Source: Planctomycetaceae bacterium (GTDB lineage: Bacteria > Planctomycetota > Planctomycetia > Planctomycetales > Planctomycetaceae). Taken from it: a stretch of 5,296 nt of DNA. Position numbers and translations under genes: made by a program. Positions 1 through 5,296 of the stretch are shown piece by piece. The notes below the pieces were generated by a model. The model ran no database searches. It was not told where the DNA came from and saw only the letters and a list, made by a program, of their open reading frames with translations. Numbering within the stretch: the stretch's first letter is position 1; each line of letters opens with the position of its first letter. The stretch spans positions 1 to 5,296 of the forward strand of contig JAESQE010000451.1 in NCBI GenBank assembly GCA_016765335.1, read 5' to 3'.

Positions 1-429
1 AAGTCCCCTCACAGACGGGTAGTGTTTCGGCCTGGCCCACTTTTTGTCAAGGTGAGAGAAAGTCCCGATCTTCAGTACGATTGGCAGCTTCATATAGTTG
101 GGGGGATTGTTCGCGGTATGGTGAAACATAATAAAACGGAGATGGCATGGGACATGGATCCGACGTTAATTGTCTATGTGACAGATCGGCTGGATCTAAC
201 AAAAATTCAAATTCCCGATGGCGTTGAGATCGAAGAAATTGCCGATCTTCGTGCACGGTTCGAAACCGCTCTTCGCACTGGAAACGAACCTACAAAGAGC
301 CGCGCTCAGCGTCTTTTGGAAAGACTCGATAACGATGTAGAACGAGTCAAGCTGGAGGCTTCTGAGTACAACTCGCAAGTTAAGCAGATTCACAAGTTTG
401 TACAACATGTGCGAACGCGTGCGAAATAG
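1..429 (+). CDS. Hypothetical protein, C-terminal part (5' end outside window)
   Basis: The reading frame is open from the first base and ends at TAG 427-429, giving 142 residues. A GTG at 22 is the first possible start inside the window, but no clear ribosome-binding site precedes it and the frame continues upstream (KSPHRRV before it), so this is probably the tail of a longer protein. The first half looks like a mixed beta region with hydrophobic stretches such as WQLHIVGGIV and TLIVYVTD. The last 60 or so residues are highly charged and probably helical, possibly coiled coil (RAQRLLERLDNDVERVKLEA). No signal peptide, membrane span or catalytic motif is visible. I do not recognise the family. 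The stop codon directly abuts a structured non-coding region. Codon use looks like that of the neighbouring genes, so I believe it is coding; the function is unknown. Confidence 0.6.
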   Translation, partial: KSPHRRVVFRPGPLFVKVRESPDLQYDWQLHIVGGIVRGMVKHNKTEMAWDMDPTLIVYVTDRLDLTKIQIPDGVEIEEIADLRARFETALRTGNEPTKSRAQRLLERLDNDVERVKLEASEYNSQVKQIHKFVQHVRTRAK

Positions 430-591
430 GGGTGTCTCTCATTGAGGGTGGTTCTGTCGGCAGTTGATTATCCTCGCTTGCAGAAATGACGACCGACAGG
501 TTCACCCAGCGTTTTGGTTTTAGAGACACAACAGGCACACGAAGGTCTTTACAAGCACCGCACCCTACATTTTTGAATCCCGCTTTGAATG

Positions 592-636
592 TTCGTTGAG
601 AGCTGAGGATGAGTGCTTCTTGTTGCTACGCAACCC
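592..636 (+). repeat. Copy A of an approximately 45-base inverted-orientation repeat
   Basis: This stretch matches minus-strand positions 3219 to 3176 at about 39 of 45 aligned positions by hand count. The shared blocks are TTCGTTGA, GCTGAG, ATGA and a 22-base block (615-636) with one G/A difference. In this copy it lies in the 3' part of the candidate structured RNA, and its final CCC forms the 5' edge of the terminator hairpin. Read as protein from GTG 613, after a GAGG at 605-608, it gives a 20-residue frame starting VLLVATQP and ending at TGA 673-675. That frame runs through the T tract, which argues against it being a real gene. Confidence 0.75.
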
Positions 637-669
637 AGCCAAAATTGGCTGGGCCACCCCTTTTTTTTT
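634..669 (+). terminator. Putative rho-independent terminator of the upstream gene or RNA
   Basis: CCCAGCC at 634-640 and GGCTGGG at 647-653 form a 7-bp GC-rich stem with an AAAATT loop, where outer A-T pairs may also form. Nine consecutive T follow at 661-669. The seven bases CCACCCC between stem and T run are more than a canonical terminator has. Either the terminator is atypical, or CACCCC pairs with GGGGTG at 429-434 and that long-range helix abuts the T run. It would end transcription from the gene closing at 429 and separate it from queC. Confidence 0.5.
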
Positions 670-858
670 CTGTGAACTCTGTGGCTAATCTTCTTCAGCT
701 AAAAGAGAGTCGGTTTTGTGTCTGTGAAGAGGTGCAGGGACTCAAATTGCCAGATTTTGATGACGAGCAGGTAAAAACCTTGCAAATTCTAACACCTCAA
801 TTCCCAGCCACTACCCCAACATGCTAGATCCAAAATATTTTTTCAGGACCGACTAGTT

Positions 859-1596
859 ATGACCGATCGTTTGAAACAGACTGAGACCGCGTCCTCAAAA
901 AAAGCGGTTATTTTACTTAGTGGCGGATTAGATTCCTCGACAACGTTGGCGATTGCTCGCAGTTTGGGCTACGAACTGTATGCCCTTTCTTTCGATTATG
1001 GACAGAAGCATCGGTTCGAATTGGAATCTGCTCGGAAGTTGGCTAAAGAATTTCATGTTGCTCAGCACGTGGTGATGTCATTAGATTTGAGTGTTTTTGG
1101 TGGCTCTGCTCTGACTTCTGATCTCCCGGTTCCCAAGGGGCGTACCGAACAGCAAATGGGACAATCCATTCCCGTAACTTATGTGCCCGCCAGAAATACG
1201 GTCTTTCTTTCTGTTGCGATGGGCTGGGCGGAATCGCTGGGAGCCAGTGAAATCTTTCTGGGTGTCAACGCAGTCGATTACAGCGGCTATCCAGATTGCA
1301 GACCGGAATTCATTCGCAGCTTTGAAGCCCTGGCTCAACTGGCGACCAAAACCGGAGTCGAAAAAACACAGCAGTGGGAAATCCACGCTCCATTGATCCA
1401 ACTAACTAAAGCGGAAATAATTCACAAAGGATTAGAACTTGGGGTCGATTACGCGATGACACACACCTGCTACGATCCCGATTCTCAAGGCGATGCTTGC
1501 GGGACTTGTGATGCCTGCCTGCTGCGTCTGCAAGGTTTTAAACAGGCCGGAAAAAAAGATCCAGCGACCTATCAAGCCTCTTGCAAAGCTGAATGA
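859..1596 (+). CDS. queC: QueC, 7-cyano-7-deazaguanine (preQ0) synthase
   Basis: QueC converts 7-carboxy-7-deazaguanine to preQ0 in two ATP-dependent steps with ammonia. It is a cytoplasmic step toward queuosine in tRNA and other 7-deazapurines. The 245-residue product is the usual family length or slightly longer. The N-type ATP-pyrophosphatase loop SGGLDS is at residues 21-26, FDYGQKHR at 45-52, VTYVPARNT at 106-114 and [16 protein letters not shown] at 136-151. The C-terminal zinc site has four cysteines: 204 (THTC), 214, 217 and 220 (CGTCDAC). All key motifs are intact. The ATG at 859 follows CAGGA at 844-848 with ten bases between; the roughly ten residues before the core strand are a plausible tail. 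No queD, queE or queF lies beside it, and I see no preQ1 riboswitch in the 189 bases between the upstream T run and the start. That leader contains nothing else I can name. The identification is very secure. Confidence 0.97.
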   Translation: MTDRLKQTETASSKKAVILLSGGLDSSTTLAIARSLGYELYALSFDYGQKHRFELESARKLAKEFHVAQHVVMSLDLSVFGGSALTSDLPVPKGRTEQQMGQSIPVTYVPARNTVFLSVAMGWAESLGASEIFLGVNAVDYSGYPDCRPEFIRSFEALAQLATKTGVEKTQQWEIHAPLIQLTKAEIIHKGLELGVDYAMTHTCYDPDSQGDACGTCDACLLRLQGFKQAGKKDPATYQASCKAE

Positions 1597-1685
1597 CTGA
1601 AAAAGCTGGAACTTGTCTCAGTCTTCAAGTACATTAAACTGAAGCATTAACTCAGCGAAATTTAAACAACGCGAACTATACCAAT

Positions 1686-1712
1686 CTCAATTAATAATCG
1701 CGAATGCGTAAT
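1686..1712 (+). repeat. Palindromic element, copy 1 (upstream of plsY)
   Basis: CTCAATTAATA (1686-1696) is followed by CGCGAATGCGTA (1699-1710). It is the diverged member of a small family whose better copies carry the perfect hairpin ATACGC-GAAT-GCGTAT. Compared with copy 3 it has two extra bases between the AT-rich half and the core, and the left palindrome arm is imperfect. It ends 21 bases before the plsY start codon, so it lies in the plsY leader or promoter. It could act as a protein-binding site or simply be a dispersed repeat. Confidence 0.55.
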
Positions 1713-1733
1713 AAATAACGAACAAGGGTCATC

Positions 1734-2393
1734 ATGGGCGTGACTGATTTCATTCTGATCTGTGTCGGCTACTTTTGTGGATCGATTCCGTTTGGTCTGT
1801 TCATTGCAAAATGGGCAGGGGGGATCGACATCCGAAAACATGGCAGCGGCAATATTGGCGCAACCAACGTGGGGCGAATCATGGGAGCCAAATGGTTCGC
1901 CATCGTGATGCTTCTCGATGGATTCAAAGGGCTTGTGCCCACTTTAGCTGCGGTACTAATTTCTCAAGCGGATTTCAGTTTCGAAGTCAGTCCGCATACT
2001 GCTGTGTTTGCAGGGCTATGTGCAGTGCTTGGGCACATGTATCCCTGCTGGTTAAAGTTCAAAGGAGGCAAAGGGGTTGCAACCGCACTGGGAGTTGTCG
2101 GTGTACTTGCTCCGCCGGCCTCGCTCTTTGCAGCAATCTGTTTCGGGATCACATTTCTTATTTGGCGGACTGTTTCGATCAGTTCCCTGCTCGCGGCCAG
2201 TAGCTTTGCAGTGCTCGAACTGTATTTATTATCCCCAGAACCATTTTCATCATCGAACTGGTCACGGGGCTGCTTCAGTCTGCTCGTCCCGGGATTAATT
2301 ATCTATCGTCATCGCAGCAATATCGCCCGCTTGATTCGCGGAGAAGAACATGCCTTCCGAAAGAAAAAAGAGGAGCCTGTAAAGCCGGAATAA
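1734..2393 (+). CDS. plsY: PlsY, acyl-phosphate:glycerol-3-phosphate acyltransferase
   Basis: PlsY is an integral inner-membrane enzyme that transfers the acyl group from acyl-phosphate (made by PlsX) to glycerol-3-phosphate, giving lysophosphatidic acid, the first step of membrane phospholipid synthesis. The product is 219 residues, normal for the family. The conserved cytoplasmic motifs are all present: GSIPFG at 16-21 with GSGNIGATNVGR at 37-48, LDGFKG at 61-66, and HMYPCWLKFKGGKG at 101-114. About five hydrophobic segments are visible (near 5-25, 52-76, 88-104, 118-145 and 149-165, with a further one at 181-191). The tail YRHRSNIARLIRGEEHAF is typical; a short lysine- and glutamate-rich end follows. 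The ATG at 1734 is preceded by AAGGG at 1724-1728. A weak promoter-like pair, TTGTCT (1613-1618) and TAAACT (1635-1640) with a 16-base spacer, is possible but unproven. No plsX is adjacent. It converges on the BON-domain gene with only nine bases between the stops. Confidence 0.97.
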   Translation: MGVTDFILICVGYFCGSIPFGLFIAKWAGGIDIRKHGSGNIGATNVGRIMGAKWFAIVMLLDGFKGLVPTLAAVLISQADFSFEVSPHTAVFAGLCAVLGHMYPCWLKFKGGKGVATALGVVGVLAPPASLFAAICFGITFLIWRTVSISSLLAASSFAVLELYLLSPEPFSSSNWSRGCFSLLVPGLIIYRHRSNIARLIRGEEHAFRKKKEEPVKPE

Positions 2394-2402
2394 CAAATCA
2401 CT

Positions 2403-2648
2403 TTAATGAGGGCAGACTTTAATTTGGTTAAGGAGTATCACCTCCCCATTAGCCTCCATTGCAGCTCGGGTTGCGAGTTGCTTGTGGTAGTAAAGGTCAG
2501 TCAAGCCGCTGATAATCAGGTAGCGATCAACGGCTTCAATTTTCAAGCTGCGAATTAGCCCGCCAGTTTGAGAGCGAATGGAACGCTCAACCAAAACTTC
2601 GACAGACTCCGTACTTTTTTCGCAGTGAACCTCAACGAGCATGGTCAT
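2403..2648 (-). CDS. Small BON-domain protein
   Basis: This is an 81-residue protein whose residues from about 13 to the end resemble a single BON (bacterial OsmY and nodulation) domain: an N-terminal helix (VEVLVERSI), then LKIEAVDRYLIISGLTD (35-51), the helix YYHKQLATRAAM (53-64) and a final strand ILLNQIKV (71-78). BON domains are thought to bind membranes, phospholipids or other ligands. Here there is no signal peptide and no partner domain, so the protein is probably cytoplasmic and its role is unknown. The frame runs 24 codons further upstream, but AAGGAGGGG eight bases before the ATG at 2648 sets that start; a second ATG two codons later is possible. The sequence TTGTGA (2700-2695), 16 bases, then TATACA (2678-2673) on the minus strand is a weak candidate promoter. 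The YYHKQLA helix resembles short BON proteins I associate with planctomycetes. No glycine-rich loop typical of classic BON domains is obvious. Confidence 0.8.
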   Translation of the reverse strand: MTMLVEVHCEKSTESVEVLVERSIRSQTGGLIRSLKIEAVDRYLIISGLTDLYYHKQLATRAAMEANGEVILLNQIKVCPH

Positions 2649-2654
2649 GACTTG

Positions 2655-2663
2655 CCCCTCCTT
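2655..2663 (-). promoter_or_regulatory. Strong ribosome-binding site fixing the BON gene start
   Basis: Read on the minus strand, this is AAGGAGGGG, ending six bases before ATG 2648-2646, with its AAGGAGG core eight bases from it. It is the best Shine-Dalgarno sequence in the window and rules in favour of the 81-residue product over the longer 105-residue frame. Confidence 0.75.
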
Positions 2664-3175
2664 GCCTGCACATGTATATCCGTTTTTCTCGGTTTCACAA
2701 CATGAAAATGATGGCCCCACAATTCCCTAAACGGAGGCCCTCTCTTCCTTGAAAACCTTCATCTCCGATTGAAACCGACACCCTTAAGGACTGTAGGTTA
2801 TCTCGACAATCCTTAATCGTCAATATGTTAAATTTGCGAACACAACATTTTTTAATGAATAATATAGCCCTCTGTTTTCCAGTTACAAAACAATAAAAAC
2901 AACAACATTTCAGCAGCAACTCGGTGAAAATAAATATCGAATACAGGGTTAATCATATTTTTATTACCCCAAACTGCCCCTGATTATGTACCAGATGTTA
3001 TGAGGGTTTGAGTTACTTTTTTCGCAATGACAATTCGGAGTGCTTCGAATGCCTGATTTGGTTCAATCGAGGGGTAGCACAGACGATCCCGGTACTAAGG
3101 AATTGACGATAATCGCGATAACACCCCAGCCATAGTTGACGTCGCTGTCCTCGCCACATAACAACCAACATTACC

Positions 3176-3219
3176 GGGTTGTGTAGCAACAAGAAGCTTC
3201 ATTCTCAGCCATCAACGAA
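3176..3219 (-). repeat. Copy B of the approximately 45-base repeat (inverted)
   Basis: On the minus strand this matches 592-636 (+), including a 22-base block (3197 to 3176) with one difference. The next bases fold into ACAACC/GGTTGT around a ten-base loop (3182-3161), comparable in position to the CCCAGCC/GGCTGGG hairpin after copy A, but no T run follows here. From ATG 3202 the strand encodes 35 residues starting MKLLVATQPGNVGCY, with a TAG stop at 3097-3095; the same frame then stays open for another 36 codons to a TAA at 2986-2984. No good ribosome-binding site precedes the ATG (only GAGA adjacent). It may be a short gene, a broken gene or a conserved RNA element. Confidence 0.75.
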
Positions 3220-3232
3220 TAATAATACTAAA

Positions 3233-3250
3233 CTCAATTAATACTTGCGA
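3233..3250 (+). repeat. Palindromic element, degenerate copy 4
   Basis: CTCAATTAATA (3233-3243) is identical over 11 bases to the AT-rich half of copy 1 and is followed by CTTGCGA in place of the ACGCGAATGCGT core. A CTCAGC lies 29 bases upstream here and 35 bases upstream in copy 1, with AACG in between in both, hinting at a longer diverged common unit. The palindrome itself has decayed. Confidence 0.35.
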
Positions 3251-3310
3251 GAAGCTATCACTCGTGGCCTTGTACTGACAAGGACTTACAGGACATCCAA
3301 CGTGCAAACA

Positions 3311-3334
3311 AATACGCGAATGCGTATAATTGAG
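3311..3334 (-). repeat. Palindromic element, copy 2 (downstream of the pilin gene)
   Basis: The core at 3312-3327 is a perfect 6-bp inverted repeat ATACGC-GAAT-GCGTAT. On the minus strand the core is preceded by CTCAATTA, as in copy 1, so this copy is inverted relative to copies 1 and 3. The 17 bases at 3311-3327 are identical to 3889-3905. It lies 33 bases beyond the base of the pilin terminator, and there is no T run on either side, so it is not itself an obvious terminator. Confidence 0.75.
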
Positions 3335-3359
3335 GTTACTTCAACGGTATTCTCAAAGA

Positions 3360-3398
3360 AAAAAGAACTGGTAGTTATTAAAACCACCAGTCCTTTTT
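3360..3398 (-). terminator. Rho-independent terminator of the pilin-like gene
   Basis: Two 17-base arms (3360-3376 and 3382-3398) enclose a five-base loop. Read as minus-strand RNA, every position pairs: 15 Watson-Crick pairs and two G-U wobbles, ending in UUUUU. On the plus strand the same two positions become A-C mismatches, so the hairpin is optimised for minus-strand transcription. It begins 53 bases after the pilin stop codon. Confidence 0.88.
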
Positions 3399-3451
3399 CA
3401 ATAGTTACTTTCAGGTTGATCACTCAACCTGCAACTTCAAATACAAAACTA

Positions 3452-3781
3452 TTATCTTCTCTTAGGCCCTTCTGTAACGGGTGCATCGCAAGTGATATCA
3501 CATTGATTATTGTCGCAATCATCTCGGCTATCGTTAAAGATAGAACCGCGAGAGTAAGATTTCAGACCACGTCCACCGCTCTTTGTTGCAGAGAATCCTG
3601 TGTACATGTAACTTTGATTAACACTTCCAATGGCGTCGCCAACATCGTTCAGTTCTTGAACAACAGCGTGTTGAACTTCGCTTAATCCGACGATCAGACC
3701 GATGACAAGTAAAGTTGCAATCAGAACGAGTTCTGCCGATACGATGAAGCCTGCTTCATCATGAAATAATTCTTTTAACAT
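3452..3781 (-). CDS. Flp-like (class III signal peptide) pilin-like protein
   Basis: The 109-residue product begins MLKELFHDEAGFIVSAELVL: a short charged leader, a glycine at 11, then a hydrophobic segment to about residue 33 that carries Glu17. This is the architecture of small type IVb/Flp pilins, cleaved by a prepilin peptidase at the cytoplasmic face, leaving the hydrophobic helix to pack in a fibre or stay in the membrane. If cleavage follows Gly11, the glutamate is at +6 rather than the usual +5. After the helix comes VQHAVVQELNDVGDAIGSVNQSYMYTGF (helical), then a polar tail with three cysteines (DDC, QC, ITC at about 89-98). The frame extends 26 codons further upstream, but AAGGA at 3796-3792, ten bases before ATG 3781, supports this start. 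No other pilus assembly gene is in view, so export and polymerisation would need machinery encoded elsewhere. It has its own terminator and is flanked by two identical palindromic elements. Confidence 0.8.
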   Translation of the reverse strand: MLKELFHDEAGFIVSAELVLIATLLVIGLIVGLSEVQHAVVQELNDVGDAIGSVNQSYMYTGFSATKSGGRGLKSYSRGSIFNDSRDDCDNNQCDITCDAPVTEGPKRR

Positions 3782-3885
3782 ATTATATTGATCCTTGTTT
3801 CCTACCAAATTTATATGAAGTCTTGCAATAAGGCATTGATAGCGACCTTGTACAGGCAAGAGTTTATTGAAAATTTAACGAGTAA

Positions 3886-3905
3886 ATTAATACGCGAATG
3901 CGTAT
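3886..3905 (+). repeat. Palindromic element, copy 3 (upstream of the pilin gene)
   Basis: ATTAATACGCGAATGCGTAT contains the perfect core ATACGC-GAAT-GCGTAT at 3890-3905 and shares the ATTAATA lead-in with copy 1. It lies 105-124 bases upstream of the pilin start codon (which reads leftward), so it could sit at or above the pilin promoter. With copy 2 it brackets the pilin gene and its terminator. Confidence 0.75.
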
Positions 3906-4121
3906 CAGCTTGAAGCCATATCAAATGATTTCAAAACGGATTTTCTTCTCTTTGCTGTCACAGCGGACATCTCTGGTCGTTCCAGAAATGTGATCCCGAT
4001 GACGACATCCTGTTGATCGCTCCTGCAATCTTCGTCACCTGAATTATTCACATTTAATAGCCAAGCAGAGGCAGAAGCAATAAGGCGGTAAGCAAAACTA
4101 TCCAAGAAATCTCAGCATGCC

Positions 4122-4137
4122 TTCAATCGTGATTGAA
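4122..4137. repeat. AT-rich perfect palindrome
   Basis: TTCAATCGTGATTGAA has two 7-base arms around GT, followed on the plus strand by TTTT. It could be a weak plus-strand terminator or an operator-like site, but no gene nearby on the plus strand would use it. Confidence 0.3.
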
Positions 4138-4270
4138 TTTTCTGCTTCTACCTGGCGAAGCAGCTGTAACGATTAATCAGGCGACATGCTCCACCAATGC
4201 AGTGGAATCGAGGGAAACGCCGAAAGGCTTCGATCAGGTTATGCGCTTTATGCAATTCGTAGCGAGCAAT

Positions 4271-4308
4271 GAAAATCGCAGCTCGCGAGTGAGCAAACGA
4301 CCTGCGAT
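4271..4308 (-). terminator. Weak candidate terminator of hemB
   Basis: On the minus strand, ATCGCAG (4308-4302) pairs with CTGCGAT (4281-4275) around a 20-base loop that itself contains the self-complementary CTCGCGAG, and the stem runs into TTTT then C. It starts four bases after the hemB stop. The long loop and short T run make it a poor terminator by usual criteria. Confidence 0.35.
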
Positions 4309-4312
4309 AAAA

Positions 4313-5296
<984 letters not shown>

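Larger units (their letters stand above)
429..669 (+). ncRNA. Candidate structured non-coding RNA or structured 3' UTR
   Basis: No convincing gene lies here, but the plus strand has strong folding potential. GTGTCTCT (432-439) pairs with AGAGACAC (522-529). Inside it, 446-460 pairs with 493-507 over 15 positions: GGGTG/CACCC and CTGTCGG/CCGACAG are perfect, separated by a G-U, U-U, U-G step. The hairpin loop is 461-492. Near the 3' end are a short GTTGC/GCAAC hairpin (622-626/630-634) and a CCCAGCC/GGCTGGG hairpin (634-640/647-653), then CCACCCC and nine T. GGGGTG (429-434) could also pair with CACCCC (655-660), closing the whole molecule just before the T run; this competes with the first stem for three bases. 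I looked for tmRNA, SRP RNA, RNase P RNA, 6S RNA and preQ1 riboswitch hallmarks and found none. It could instead be the 3' UTR of the gene ending at 429. The pairing is seen; transcription is inferred. Confidence 0.4.
2649..3451. other. Long spacer without a convincing gene (803 bases)
   Basis: The right end holds the pilin terminator and two palindromic elements; the middle (3176-3219) holds copy B of the 45-base repeat. An imperfect inverted repeat TTAAGGA (2784-2790) / TCCTTAA (2810-2816), with TGT/ACA continuing the stem inside, lies about 140 bases upstream of the BON start. The stretch 2820-3000 is AT-rich with A and T runs. A 74-residue minus-strand frame at 2695-2919 is cysteine- and phenylalanine-rich, has no ribosome-binding site and overlaps the BON leader, so I do not accept it. 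From 3202 down to 3095 (-) there is a 35-residue frame beginning MKLLVATQPGNVGCY, treated under the repeat. Nothing else in the spacer could be assigned. Confidence 0.6.
3906..4312. other. Spacer between the pilin gene and hemB; no convincing gene
   Basis: I find no supportable gene in these 407 bases. Minus-strand 4105-3905 gives a 66-residue frame that would need a TTG start and has no ribosome-binding site. Minus-strand codons just past the hemB stop, from about 4311 to 4145, are open for roughly 55 codons and contain a fairly protein-like run (ELHKAHNLIEAFRRFPRF), but there is no start codon with a ribosome-binding site. On the plus strand a 101-residue frame from TTG 4133 runs into the hemB 3' end and is not credible. 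A decayed gene is possible but unproven. The palindrome TTCAATC-GT-GATTGAA at 4122-4137 is the only other clear structure. Confidence 0.5.

Noticed and set aside
615..636. Possible integron attC-like site (GTTG...CAAC)
   Set aside because: The consensus GTTRRRY core is not matched and there is no integrase or cassette structure nearby.
429..669. tmRNA, SRP RNA, RNase P RNA or 6S RNA
   Set aside because: I found no tRNA-like ends or tag frame, no SRP GGAA-loop domain, no RNase P P4 core and no 6S-type central bubble.
609..827. 72-codon plus-strand frame from ATG 609
   Set aside because: It runs through the GC hairpin and nine-T terminator, has no properly spaced ribosome-binding site, and its composition is not protein-like.
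1081..1401. 106-codon minus-strand frame inside queC
   Set aside because: It is antisense to a well-conserved part of queC and has no features of its own.
1775..2203. 142-codon plus-strand frame inside plsY
   Set aside because: It is an out-of-frame reading of plsY, whose motifs are intact in the other frame.
2695..2919. 74-codon minus-strand frame rich in Cys and Phe
   Set aside because: It lies in AT-rich spacer, has no ribosome-binding site, overlaps the BON leader and matches no family I know.
3245..3685. 146-codon plus-strand frame opposite the pilin gene
   Set aside because: It crosses the pilin terminator and most of the pilin gene on the other strand, which has clear family features and a ribosome-binding site; this is its shadow.
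3905..4105. 66-codon minus-strand frame upstream of the pilin gene
   Set aside because: It needs a TTG start, has no ribosome-binding site, and shows no recognisable domain.

Overview
The window most likely comes from a planctomycete (phylum Planctomycetota) with roughly even base composition, of the Gimesia/Rubinisphaera kind. This rests on three things: a lone class III (Flp-like) pilin with the AELVLIATLLVIGLIVGL membrane segment that I associate with planctomycete genomes, a tiny BON-domain protein with the YYHKQLA signature, and housekeeping genes scattered singly between long non-coding spacers. Genus-level placement is a guess.

Layout, left to right. 1-429 (+) is the 3' end of an unrecognised protein gene. 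429-669 (+) is non-coding with strong potential RNA structure: a long hairpin, then a second hairpin and nine T. 859-1596 (+) is queC (7-cyano-7-deazaguanine synthase). 1734-2393 (+) is plsY (acyl-phosphate glycerol-3-phosphate acyltransferase). 2403-2648 (-) is a small BON-domain protein convergent with plsY. 2649-3451 is an 803-base spacer with several repeats and a clear minus-strand terminator. 3452-3781 (-) is the pilin-like gene. 3782-4312 is a second long spacer. 4313-5296 (-) is hemB (delta-aminolevulinic acid dehydratase), whose 5' end probably runs off the window.

The genes do not form one pathway. queC serves queuosine/7-deazapurine synthesis, plsY starts phospholipid synthesis, hemB makes porphobilinogen for tetrapyrroles, and the pilin-like protein is probably exported. 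No operon is evident; each gene appears to be expressed alone.

The most interesting content is in the spacers. (i) A sequence of about 45 bases occurs at 592-636 (+) and again, inverted, at 3176-3219 (-), with about 39 of 45 positions matching. In both places it can be read as a short ORF containing LLVATQP or as part of an RNA hairpin region. (ii) A short element, roughly CTCAATTA followed by the palindrome TACGCGAATGCGTA, is found upstream of plsY and on both sides of the pilin gene, with a degenerate copy nearby. (iii) The 429-669 region looks like a self-contained structured transcript. I recognise no mobile element, CRISPR array, tRNA or rRNA.
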